A DNA stretch of 17,667 bases from an uncultured Gemmiger sp. (GTDB taxonomy: Bacteria > Bacillota > Clostridia > Oscillospirales > Ruminococcaceae), in assembly GCA_944382805.1 (NCBI GenBank), contig CALWNS010000172.1, positions 1 through 17,667 of the forward strand, read 5' to 3'. Positions 6,614 to 13,835 of the stretch are shown piece by piece. Made by a program: the position numbers and the translations under genes. How positions within the stretch are numbered: the first letter of the stretch is position 1; the number at the start of each line of letters is the position of its first letter. The notes beneath the pieces are model-generated. The model saw nothing but the letters and a program-made list of their open reading frames with translations, ran no database searches and was not told where the DNA came from.

Positions 6614-7747
6614 ATGCATTCCCTGCCCGCAATGTACAGGACCGTCATGAAGGACCGCGCCGTCTATTTTCGGGACGCCAAAGAGGATATTACCGCGGAT
6701 AATATCCGGATGCTGTTTTTTGCCAGTATGCTGACCATGGCGCTCCTGCTGCTGTTTATCCTGCTGGCACCTGTTGTGATCCACGGTTGGACGCCGACGG
6801 TCTACCATTTGGCGTTTATTCCGGCTTCGGCGCTGCTGTGCCTGAGCACCGGCTTGCAGCTGCGCTTTAAAACGAGCAACCACCTGGCCGTCAACCTGCA
6901 GTGCATCCTGTACCAGTCCACCGTGTTCTTTTTTACCATCCTGATCGATACTGCCGGCACTGCGAACGGACCGGCCGCTTTTGTCCCGCTGCTGTTTATC
7001 GCGCTGCCGGCCCTGTTTATTCTGCCGCACAGGCTGTCCTACGGTGTGGTCGTCCTGTTCGAAGTGCTGTATGTGGCGGCGATCCTGACTTTCAAGGATC
7101 CCTCGCTGGGCCAATACGATATCTTCATTTCGCTGGTCGGTCTGTCCGTCTCGCTGACCATGAACAACCTGATCATGTCGCTGCGGGTCAAGGACCACCA
7201 GATGCAGATGAAGTACAAATATCTCAGCACGATGGATTCCCTTTCCGAGATCCTGAACAAGCAGGCCTGCCTGCAGGCTTGCAGCGACTATTTGGCCGCC
7301 TTTGACCCCCATGCGATCTGTTCCCTGCTGGTGATCGATCTGGACGATTTTAAGACCGTCAACGACACCAAGGGCCACTATACCGGGGATGTGGTTTTGC
7401 AGATCATCGGCAGCATCCTGCGCCAGGTGTTCCGCCGCAGCGATGTGATCGGGCGGTTTGGCGGGGACGAGTTCCTGGTCCTGCTCAAAGGCACCGCCTC
7501 CCGCCCCTTGCTGGAACGCAAATGCCAGCTGATCCAGTCCACGCTGCGCAGCCGAACGCTGCAGCAGGTACAGACGCAGGTCTCCTGCAGCATCGGCGTG
7601 GCGCTGCTGCAAAGCCAGTCCGCCACGTTCGACCAGCTGTTCCGGCAGGCCGACCTTGCCCTTTACACGGCAAAAAAATCCGGCAAAGGGAAGACCGTGA
7701 TCCTGCGGCACGAGCCGTCTGCCGCAGAGGAAAACGCGCCCGCATAA
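6614..7747 (+). CDS. Membrane-bound diguanylate cyclase (GGDEF)
   Basis: The enzyme makes cyclic di-GMP from two GTP. From the ATG at 6614 it has 377 residues. About six hydrophobic helices lie between residues 33 and 190 (for example MALLLLFILLAPVVIHGW and LLFIALPALFILPHRL), forming an unclassified membrane sensor. A short linker precedes the GGDEF domain (about 205-365). The catalytic signature GRFGGDEFLVLL has GGDEF at 283-287, and an RxxD inhibitory site (R274-D277) lies five residues before it, so product feedback is expected. LLVIDLDDFKTVND supplies the metal/substrate Asp. No EAL domain is present. The start was chosen because AGGAGG lies 10-15 bases upstream; a longer frame from 6551 would begin inside the promoter. 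It is divergent from the Crp/Fnr gene and stands alone. Its input signal is unknown. Confidence 0.9.
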   Translation: MHSLPAMYRTVMKDRAVYFRDAKEDITADNIRMLFFASMLTMALLLLFILLAPVVIHGWTPTVYHLAFIPASALLCLSTGLQLRFKTSNHLAVNLQCILYQSTVFFFTILIDTAGTANGPAAFVPLLFIALPALFILPHRLSYGVVVLFEVLYVAAILTFKDPSLGQYDIFISLVGLSVSLTMNNLIMSLRVKDHQMQMKYKYLSTMDSLSEILNKQACLQACSDYLAAFDPHAICSLLVIDLDDFKTVNDTKGHYTGDVVLQIIGSILRQVFRRSDVIGRFGGDEFLVLLKGTASRPLLERKCQLIQSTLRSRTLQQVQTQVSCSIGVALLQSQSATFDQLFRQADLALYTAKKSGKGKTVILRHEPSAAEENAPA

Positions 7748-7770
7748 CATTTTCGAAAAAACAAAGTCAA

Positions 7771-7822
7771 AAGACCCCTTGCCGGGGTGCAAGCGCTGCT
7801 TGCGCGGCCGGCAAGGGGTCTT
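7771..7822. terminator. Bidirectional terminator between convergent genes
   Basis: A perfect 15-base inverted repeat, AAGACCCCTTGCCGG (7771-7785) and CCGGCAAGGGGTCTT (7808-7822), has a loop that can fold further through CAAGC/GCTTG. On the minus strand it is followed by a T-rich tract (TTGACTTTGTTTTTTCG), so it ends the carboxyltransferase operon. On the plus strand the tail is weaker but may still stop cyclase transcripts. Confidence 0.85.
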
Positions 7823-7846
7823 GTATGGTCTTACGCCGTTTTTCGC

Positions 7847-9250
7847 TTAGACGGGGTGCGATTTGCTGGCATAATCCGCGTGCTGCGCATCCACGCCCTG
7901 CAGGCGGGCGTTGCGCTTTTCAAAGAATTTGGGGGCGACCTGCGGGAACATAGCGTAGGTCAGCACGTCCTCCTCCTGGATGACGTACTTGGCCGCCTCC
8001 GCCTTCATCTTTTCGACTTCCGGCTCCAGCAGGTCGGCCGGGCGGCAGGTGACGGGCTCCTCGCCCCTCAGGATCATGCGGGAGAATTCCGGCTTGACCG
8101 GCGCGGGCGTCTTGCCGTAATCGCCATGCACAAGGCCCTTGAACTCCTTGGTGACCATCTTGTAGCGCTCGCCCATGATGACGTTGAACACGGCCTGCGT
8201 ACCGACAATCTGGCTGGTGGGGGTGACCAGCGGCGGATACCCGGCGTCCTCGCGCACGCGCGGGATCTCGCGCAGCACTTCGTCGAGCTGATCCTCTTTG
8301 CCGGCGTCCTTCAGCTGCTTGATCATGTTGGACAGCATACCGCCCGGCACCTGGTACAGCAGCGTGTTGGCGTCGACGCCCAGCACCTTGGGGCTGATCT
8401 GGCCGTTGGCAATGTACTTTTCGCGCAGCTTGGCAAAATGCTCGCGCACGATGTTCAGCTTGGCCAGGTCAAGGCCGGTATCGTAATCGGTGCCCTGCAG
8501 GGCGGCGACCAGGCTCTCGGTCGGCATATGGGAGGTACCCAGCGCCAGCGGGCTCATGGCTGTATCGACGATGTCCGCGCCGGCTTCGATGCCCTTAAAG
8601 ATGGACATGGAGGCCAGGCCGGCCGTATAGTGGCTGTGGATGTCGATGGGGATATTGACGGCCGATTTCAGCGCCTTGACCAGGTCGTAGCAGGTGTACG
8701 GCTTGAGCAGGCCGGCCATGTCCTTGATGCAGATGGAATCCGCACCCATCTCCTCCAGCTCTTTGGCATACTCGACAAAGTATTCGTTGGTATGGACCGG
8801 GCTGAGCGTGTAGCTGATGCAGGCCTGGACGTGCGCTTTCTCCTTGCGCGCCGCGCGGATCGCCGTCTGCAGGTTGCGCGGGTCGTTCAGCGCATCGAAA
8901 ATACGCAGGATGTCGATGCCGTTGGCCACCGACTTCTGTACAAAGTACTCGACGGCGTCATCGGCATAATGGCGGTAGCCCAGCATATTCTGGCCGCGGA
9001 ACAGCATCTGCAGCTTGGTGTTGGGCATTTCGCGGCGCAGCGTGCGCAGGCGCTCCCACGGATCTTCGTCCAAAAAGCGGATGCAGGCGTCAAACGTAGC
9101 GCCGCCCCAGCACTCGACGGAGAAATAGCCGACTTCATCCATCGTTTTAAGGATCGGCAGCATCTCATCGATGGTCATGCGGGTGGCCAACAGAGACTGG
9201 TGCGCGTCGCGCAGGACCACCTCTGTGATCTGAATGGGTTTCTTAGCCAA
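7847..9250 (-). CDS. Pyruvate/oxaloacetate carboxyltransferase subunit (OadA / transcarboxylase 5S-like)
   Basis: This metal-dependent TIM-barrel carboxyltransferase moves CO2 between carboxybiotin and pyruvate/oxaloacetate. The 467 residues comprise the barrel (about 5-300) and the conserved PYC/OadA C-terminal domain (about 310-460). It has no biotin domain of its own. Visible sites are LRDAHQSLLATR (D15, H17, Q18), CWGGATFDACIRFL, the lysine K176 in CIKDMAGLL that is carboxylated in the family, and metal ligands H205 and H207 in DIHSHYTAGLA. The start codon is TTG (9250-9248), supported by GAGGTG seven bases before it and by the MAKKPIQITEVVLRDAHQS homology. It is the last gene of the operon, after the biotin carrier. 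It could serve a soluble transcarboxylase or a sodium-pump decarboxylase whose membrane subunit is encoded elsewhere. Confidence 0.9.
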   Translation of the reverse strand: MAKKPIQITEVVLRDAHQSLLATRMTIDEMLPILKTMDEVGYFSVECWGGATFDACIRFLDEDPWERLRTLRREMPNTKLQMLFRGQNMLGYRHYADDAVEYFVQKSVANGIDILRIFDALNDPRNLQTAIRAARKEKAHVQACISYTLSPVHTNEYFVEYAKELEEMGADSICIKDMAGLLKPYTCYDLVKALKSAVNIPIDIHSHYTAGLASMSIFKGIEAGADIVDTAMSPLALGTSHMPTESLVAALQGTDYDTGLDLAKLNIVREHFAKLREKYIANGQISPKVLGVDANTLLYQVPGGMLSNMIKQLKDAGKEDQLDEVLREIPRVREDAGYPPLVTPTSQIVGTQAVFNVIMGERYKMVTKEFKGLVHGDYGKTPAPVKPEFSRMILRGEEPVTCRPADLLEPEVEKMKAEAAKYVIQEEDVLTYAMFPQVAPKFFEKRNARLQGVDAQHADYASKSHPV

Positions 9251-9296
9251 TCTTATTCACCTCGTTTTCAAACTCTGCTTTGCACAGGAGCCGCGA

Positions 9297-9683
9297 TCAG
9301 TTCATGCTGCACAGCAAATCGCCGGAGCTGACCGTATCGCCCTTGTTCACGTTGACGCTGGCGATGGTGCCGTCCTGCGGGGCGGAGATCTCGTTTTCCA
9401 TCTTCATGGCTTCCAGGATCAGCAGCGTATCGCCGGCTTTGACCGAATCGCCGGGCTTGACGCGCACATCCAGGATGTTGCCGGGCATCGGGGCGTTGAC
9501 CGCCACGGCGCCGGTACTGCCGGACGCAGCCGGTGCAGCGGCCGGGGCGGGAGCAGCGGCAGGCGCAGGCGCTGCGGCCGGGGCGGGAGCGGGCGCGGCC
9601 ACAGGGGCGGCGGCGCCGCCGGCGGTCTCCTCAACGGTAACATCATAAGCAACGCCGTTCACGGTCACGGTAAGGTGTTTCAT
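9297..9683 (-). CDS. Biotin carboxyl carrier protein with Ala/Pro linker
   Basis: This small carrier swings carboxybiotin between the two carboxyltransferase subunits encoded on either side. The 128 residues have three parts: an N-terminal beta segment, MKHLTVTVNGVAYDVTVEE (1-19); a flexible linker made almost only of Ala and Pro (about 21-53); and a biotinyl domain (about 57-128). EAMKMEN at 91-97 carries the biotinyl lysine K94. The length is close to the 1.3S subunit of propionibacterial transcarboxylase (about 120 residues) and to gamma subunits of glutaconyl/methylmalonyl-CoA decarboxylases. An AAGGAGG site lies eight bases before the ATG. A biotin ligase elsewhere in the genome must modify it. 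Confidence 0.93.
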   Translation of the reverse strand: MKHLTVTVNGVAYDVTVEETAGGAAAPVAAPAPAPAAAPAPAAAPAPAAAPAASGSTGAVAVNAPMPGNILDVRVKPGDSVKAGDTLLILEAMKMENEISAPQDGTIASVNVNKGDTVSSGDLLCSMN

Positions 9684-9719
9684 GGGGGTATCCTCCTTAG
9701 TATCGTTCAGGTTTTGTAT

Positions 9720-11042
9720 TTACAGGGTGATGTTGCCATGCTTCTTGGCCAGGCGCACGGCGCGCTTGCTGGCCAGCATATCCAGGGCCTGGGCCACGGC
9801 CGCACGCACGTCGCCCGCCGCAACGGCGGCATCGGCCGCGCCGCCGGCTACCGCCGCCTGCGCGCCGGCCACTTCCTTGCGGTAAGCGTCCGCTTTGGCC
9901 TTAGTCGCCTGCCGGATGTTGTCCGAAGCGTCGATCTCGTCTTTATACCGCACGCTGACAGCGGCCTCCGGCGCAAGCGGCGCAACGGTGCAGCCCTCGA
10001 CCGCCACGCGCCAATCGGCCGAAGCGGCAAAGACCGTATAGATCGGGCCGACCGCTTCCCCGGCCAGGACGGCCACCTTGGCGGTCGTGGCCTCGGCGTA
10101 AACGCCGGCCAGGCGGGCCGCCTGGCGGATACCGCCGGCCATATCGTCGCCCTCGCTGCGCACAAAGCCCTCGGTGTTGACGACCGTAACGACCGGGATG
10201 CTGTAAGCGTCGCACAGGCGGATAAAGCGGGCTGCTTTCGCTGCGCAGTGGTGGTTGATGGTGCCCTTGTCGGTAGCCACAATACCGGCCGTCACGCCGC
10301 CCACCGTGGCCAGCGCCGTGTAAACCGCCTTGCCGTAGCCGCCGTACAGCTCTACCAGGCTGTCCGCATCGGCCAGCGCCGCAGCGGCCTCCGCCGCCGT
10401 ATACTTGGCCAGGTCCAGCGCCTTGGCGGGCGCATCGTAATCGAACACGGCCGGGCCGGCCAGGTTGTTCGCCGGCATAAGGCCCGCAACGCGGGCGGCC
10501 GCCTTGGCGGCTTCCAGGGCGTCCTTGACCACTACGGAAGCCACGCCGGCGCGCGCGGCAAACACGGCGCTGCCGGCGCCCTGCACCTTGTCTTCGCTGT
10601 TGAACGGCGCGTTCAGGAACAGCTCGGCGTCCTCGCTCATGACGCACAGGTCCGCCGCCGCTGCCTGGACCGAAGCCGTGCCCGCGCAGGTGCCGACTAC
10701 CACGGCGATCTGCGGCACAACGCCGGAGATGCGGGCGATTTCCGCCGTCAGGCGGGAATTGGCGTTCAGCAGTTCAAGACCGCTCTGCAGGCAGGCGCCG
10801 TTCGAATTGTAGAAAGTCACGACCGGGGCGCCCGTCTCGGCCGCCATCTTCAGCACCCGGATATTCTTTTCGATATCGGGCACATCCACGGCCTGGCCGT
10901 TCTGAAACACCGTGTACACGCTCTGACCGTTGGCACAGCCATAAGCGGCGCTGACGGGACCATCAGCAAACAAAGCGGTATAGGTCCCCTCATCATAAAA
11001 TGCGGCAAGGATTTCCGCCTTGCCAGGTTTTTTTGCAGCCAT
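9720..11042 (-). CDS. Divergent carboxyltransferase subunit (acyl-CoA carboxylase beta / MmdA / transcarboxylase 12S-like)
   Basis: The protein belongs to the crotonase-fold carboxyltransferase family, which exchanges CO2 between an acyl-CoA and carboxybiotin. It has two halves of about 200 residues. The N half includes APVVTFYNSNGACLQSG and VVPQIAVVVGTCAGTASVQAAAAD. The C half includes VVTVVNTEGFVRSEGDDMAGGIRQAARLAGVYAEAT and VAVLAGEAVGPIYTVFA. At 440 residues it is shorter than the usual 500 or so. The normally strong DSGGARIQEG motif reads NSNGACLQSG, so the acyl-CoA substrate is uncertain. The ATG at 11042 has AGGAGG seven bases upstream; a longer frame to 11102 would add an unconserved leader. 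It is the first gene of the three-gene operon, 36 bases before the biotin carrier. Confidence 0.8.
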   Translation of the reverse strand: MAAKKPGKAEILAAFYDEGTYTALFADGPVSAAYGCANGQSVYTVFQNGQAVDVPDIEKNIRVLKMAAETGAPVVTFYNSNGACLQSGLELLNANSRLTAEIARISGVVPQIAVVVGTCAGTASVQAAAADLCVMSEDAELFLNAPFNSEDKVQGAGSAVFAARAGVASVVVKDALEAAKAAARVAGLMPANNLAGPAVFDYDAPAKALDLAKYTAAEAAAALADADSLVELYGGYGKAVYTALATVGGVTAGIVATDKGTINHHCAAKAARFIRLCDAYSIPVVTVVNTEGFVRSEGDDMAGGIRQAARLAGVYAEATTAKVAVLAGEAVGPIYTVFAASADWRVAVEGCTVAPLAPEAAVSVRYKDEIDASDNIRQATKAKADAYRKEVAGAQAAVAGGAADAAVAAGDVRAAVAQALDMLASKRAVRLAKKHGNITL

Positions 11043-11135
11043 GTACTGACCTCCTGTAATAATTAAAAGCGCGCCGGCCCCAGGCCCTGCGGGTCGTTTC
11101 ACGGCGCAGGAACCGGCACAATGCCATATAAGACA

Positions 11136-11164
11136 ATTATACTACTTTCTTGCCGCACAGACAA
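11136..11164 (-). promoter_or_regulatory. Promoter of the carboxyltransferase operon
   Basis: On the minus strand, TTGTCT (11164-11159), a 17-base spacer and a perfect TATAAT (11141-11136). Transcription would start near 11129, about 87 bases before the start codon at 11042. It lies just downstream of the pseudouridine synthase gene, and no clear terminator separates the two units. Confidence 0.72.
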
Positions 11165-11216
11165 GTGGATTCTGTGCACAGGGCACGGTTTTCGCAAAGT
11201 TTTTTATCCCGCTTTT

Positions 11217-11990
11217 TCAGCGCGGCGTTTCCGCCTCACCGCGCGGCGGCTTCCCGGCCGCTTTTGCCGCCGCGTTGCTCAGCGCCGTGACCTCGGAGCG
11301 CTTCAGCTCGCGCCATTCGCCCGGCGGCAGCATCCCCAGCTTGACCGGGCCTTCCGCGTTCCGCTTCAGGCGGATCACCTCCAGGCCGACGGCTTCGCAC
11401 ATACGGCGGATCTGGCGGTTGCGGCCCTCGTGCAGCGTGATCTCCAGCACGGTGCGCCCCGGTTCGTCGCTGACCACATGGATCACAGCCGGTTTTGTCT
11501 TGACGCCATCGTCCAGTACCACGCCGCTGGAAAGCCGGATGATCTGTTCTTCGCTCGCGCGCGGGCGCACCGTCACGCGGTACAGCTTGCCGATCCCGCC
11601 GGAAGGGTGCGTTAGCAGGTTGGCGAACGCCCCGTCGTCGGTCAGCAGCAGCAGGCCCTCGCTGTCCTTGTCCAGGCGGCCTACCGGGTAGACGCGCCGG
11701 TCCACCCCCTGGATCAGGTCCATCACGGTCTTGCGCCCGCGCTCGTCTGCGGCGGTCGTCAGGTAGCCGCGCGGCTTATGCAGCATAATGTATATATATT
11801 TGCGCTTGCGCACGATGCGCACGTTTTTTCCGTCAATGGATACCTTGTCGTAGTCGGGGTCCATCTTGTCCCCCACCCCGACCGGGTGGCCGTTGACCTT
11901 GACCCGCCCCTCCGCGATCAGCTTTTCGGCTGCGCGGCGGGAGCAAACGCCCTGGTCGGACAGGACTTTCTGTATGCGTTGTTCTGCCAT
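11217..11990 (-). CDS. rluB: rRNA pseudouridine synthase, RsuA/RluB family
   Basis: The enzyme isomerises a specific uridine in ribosomal RNA to pseudouridine; in RluB homologues the target is in 23S helix 80-93. The 257 residues contain an N-terminal S4 RNA-binding domain (QRIQKVLSDQGVCSRRAAEKLI, about 4-50). The catalytic domain follows, with MLHKPRGYLTT (69-79) and the catalytic Asp D107 in YPVGRLDKDSEGLLLLT. EGRNRQIRRMCEAVG is a conserved C-terminal block. The Arg/Ala/Pro tail is unconserved. The ATG has AAAGGAAA upstream. It is the last gene of the site-2 protease-scpAB operon, 34 bases after the GerW-family gene. RluB is preferred over RsuA or RluF from its length and operon partners, but the exact target base is not proven. 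Confidence 0.88.
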   Translation of the reverse strand: MAEQRIQKVLSDQGVCSRRAAEKLIAEGRVKVNGHPVGVGDKMDPDYDKVSIDGKNVRIVRKRKYIYIMLHKPRGYLTTAADERGRKTVMDLIQGVDRRVYPVGRLDKDSEGLLLLTDDGAFANLLTHPSGGIGKLYRVTVRPRASEEQIIRLSSGVVLDDGVKTKPAVIHVVSDEPGRTVLEITLHEGRNRQIRRMCEAVGLEVIRLKRNAEGPVKLGMLPPGEWRELKRSEVTALSNAAAKAAGKPPRGEAETPR

Positions 11991-12024
11991 ATCGTTTTCC
12001 TTTTTGCAAATGCGCCGCAGCGGC

Positions 12025-12474
12025 TCACTCGCCGCGGGCGGCCTGCGCCGCCTGTTCGGCCGCTTCGAACGCTTCTTTTGCGGCTTCGTTGGCGGTTTCC
12101 TGGCTGGGTTTCCCGCGGCCGAGCATGGCTGCCAGCTTGTCCACCAAGTCCGGCAGCGCGTTGATGGCGTTATCGATGGTATTAGCGTGCTCCATCAGCT
12201 GCATGGTGCGCACGCCGGACGGCGTGATGACCAGGAACGCCACCGGCGTAATGGAAACGCCTGCACCGGAACCGCCGCCGAACATCTCTTTGCTGGCCTT
12301 GGCCCCCACGTCCGAGCCGCCCGAAGCAAAGCCAAACGTCACGCGGGACACCGGGATGATCGTGGTATCGGCATCGACCTTGATCGGCTCCCCGATAATG
12401 GTAGAAGAATCGACCATATCCCGGACCTTGTCCATCGTGATGCCCATCATCCCCTGAAGTGGATGTTCTGCCAT
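12025..12474 (-). CDS. ytfJ: GerW-family sporulation protein (YtfJ-like)
   Basis: The family (YtfJ/GerW) occurs in spore-forming Firmicutes and relatives and is linked to spore germination. The biochemical role is not known to me. The 149 residues have the family core: MMGITMDKVRDMVDSSTIIGEPI at the N-terminus, then TIIPVSRVTFGFASGGSD, a glycine-rich FGGGSGAGVSITPVAFLVI block, and LPDLVDKLAAMLG. The Ala/Glu-rich end (about 125-149) is variable. There is no signal peptide or membrane segment. The ATG follows an AAGGAGG site at the usual distance. It lies between the DUF2953 gene (33-base gap) and rluB; in Bacillus the corresponding pair is ytfI-ytfJ. Whether this host really sporulates cannot be judged from one gene. 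Confidence 0.88.
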   Translation of the reverse strand: MAEHPLQGMMGITMDKVRDMVDSSTIIGEPIKVDADTTIIPVSRVTFGFASGGSDVGAKASKEMFGGGSGAGVSITPVAFLVITPSGVRTMQLMEHANTIDNAINALPDLVDKLAAMLGRGKPSQETANEAAKEAFEAAEQAAQAARGE

Positions 12475-12507
12475 AATGAAAGACCTCCTTAGTATCTGTG
12501 CGCGCCG

Positions 12508-13257
12508 TCAGGCGCTCAGCTGCCCGAGCATTTTCTGCAGCGGGATCTCTCCGTTCTCATTTTTTTGCAGCAGCGTCCATAAGATCACTACTATTATATA
12601 TGTCCTGCCAACGATTTGGCAAGCCAGGCGGCGGTTTTCTTTTTGCTTGCCGGTAAAATCCGGCTCCAGGCGCAATTCGTCCGCCCGGATGCGGACGTGG
12701 TCGCGCGCCATGGCCAGCAGCGTGTTAAACAGGGCGATGCGGCGCCCGTATGTAATGGCGGTATCGGCCGCATCCGCCCCGGTAACGGTCCAGACGACCT
12801 GCAAACGCCGCACCTCTATGCGCCGCAGCAGCCGCTCGCGCCGCGGCCAGAGCGCGCGCCCCAACGTCCCCATGGCGGCCAGCAGGCCGTCGGCCGACGG
12901 CTGTGTGCGCGCCGGCGCGCCGGGGTCCGCCTTGGGGGCCGGCACGCCCTGCGCCCCGGCCGGCGGCGGGCCGGAGGGGGCCGGCTCGCTTTCCCCTGCC
13001 TGCGCCTTGGGGGCGGGCGGCTTTTGGGGGCGGCGCTTTTTCTTTTTTGTTTTCGCCTTTTTCTTTTCCGGCGGCGGGTAGAGCGGCAGGCGCAGCGGAC
13101 CGGCCAGCAGCCGGCACACAGGCCCTTCTTTTTCCGTCCAGCGGACCTGCAGCCCGACCGGGAGCAGCAGCAACACGCCTACCAGCACGATCAGGACCAG
13201 CAGCAGGATGCCGATGCCTTTCAGCGCCAGCAGCACGCCGCCCAGCAGCGGGTTCAT
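12508..13257 (-). CDS. DUF2953 membrane protein (YtfI-like)
   Basis: The function is unknown. The 249-residue protein begins with one strong membrane segment (about 7-33, GILLLVLIVLVGVLLLLPVGL). A beta-rich stretch follows, then a long low-complexity insert rich in Lys, Pro, Ala and Gly (about 60-120, with runs such as KKKAKTKKKKRRPQK). The C-terminal part has the DUF2953 pattern, including EVRRLQVVWTVTGADAADTAITYGRRIALFN and ending near LACQIVGRTYIIVV. The ATG overlaps the scpB stop by four bases (ATGA). Its position directly before the GerW-family gene matches the ytfI-ytfJ pairing known in spore formers, so a role with GerW in spores is the best inference. The basic/proline insert is much longer than I would expect and may be lineage-specific. 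Confidence 0.75.
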   Translation of the reverse strand: MNPLLGGVLLALKGIGILLLVLIVLVGVLLLLPVGLQVRWTEKEGPVCRLLAGPLRLPLYPPPEKKKAKTKKKKRRPQKPPAPKAQAGESEPAPSGPPPAGAQGVPAPKADPGAPARTQPSADGLLAAMGTLGRALWPRRERLLRRIEVRRLQVVWTVTGADAADTAITYGRRIALFNTLLAMARDHVRIRADELRLEPDFTGKQKENRRLACQIVGRTYIIVVILWTLLQKNENGEIPLQKMLGQLSA

Positions 13258-13835
13258 GTCGTCTCCTCCATCCCAAGCTGACGCGGCAGCTCCTCCCCTT
13301 GTTCATCAGGCTGTTCGGGGCCTTCTTCGTGCAGCGGCGGCAGGTCGGCCAGGCTGCCCAGGCCGAACACCCGCAGGAAGGTATCGGTCACGCGGAACGC
13401 GACCGGCCGCCCCGGCAGATCCAGGCGGCCGGCTTCTTCGATCAGGCCGCGCTCCAGCAATTTGGATACGGTCGAAGAAGAATCCACCCCGCGCACCTGC
13501 TCGATAAAGCTGCGCGAAACAGGCTGGTTGTAGGCGATCACGGCCAAGACCTCCAGCGCCGCCGGCGAAAGCGGCGCATTGTGGCGCGTATCCAGCACAC
13601 GCTTGACGATCTCGCCGTAAAACGGGCGCGTGGCCAGCTGCCAGCGGCCGCCCTCAAAGCGCAGCAGCATCAGCCCGCTGCCGCGAGCGTCATATTCCGC
13701 CTGCAGCGTTGCCAGCAGTTCTTCCGCCTGGGCGGGTTCGATGCGCATGGCCTCGGCCAGGCGGGCCGCTTCGACCGGCTCGCCGTTGGCAAAGAGCATG
13801 GCTTCCAGCGCGCCCAGTTTTTGTTGTTCGTTCAT
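13254..13835 (-). CDS. scpB: Segregation and condensation protein B
   Basis: ScpB is the kite subunit of the bacterial SMC-ScpAB condensin, which compacts and separates newly replicated origins. The 193 residues form two winged-helix domains (about 1-80 and 85-165). The conserved signature LSPAALEVLAVIAYNQPVSRSFIEQVRGVDSSSTVSKLLERGLI spans about 90-135, followed by GRPVAFRVTDTFLRVFGL. The end is variable and acidic. The ATG overlaps the scpA stop by four bases, and the TGA overlaps the start of the next gene in the same way. Translation of the three is therefore probably coupled, as is common for scpA-scpB pairs. Confidence 0.95.
   Translation of the reverse strand: MNEQQKLGALEAMLFANGEPVEAARLAEAMRIEPAQAEELLATLQAEYDARGSGLMLLRFEGGRWQLATRPFYGEIVKRVLDTRHNAPLSPAALEVLAVIAYNQPVSRSFIEQVRGVDSSSTVSKLLERGLIEEAGRLDLPGRPVAFRVTDTFLRVFGLGSLADLPPLHEEGPEQPDEQGEELPRQLGMEETT

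Noticed and set aside
9530..9620. Tandem GCC/GGC-rich repeats as a possible mobile or CRISPR-like repeat
   Set aside because: They are the codons of the Ala/Pro linker in the biotin carrier, a normal feature of such proteins.
7787..11066. Two long plus-strand open frames opposite the carboxyltransferase operon
   Set aside because: Same reason; the minus strand shows catalytic and biotin motifs, ribosome sites and a promoter.
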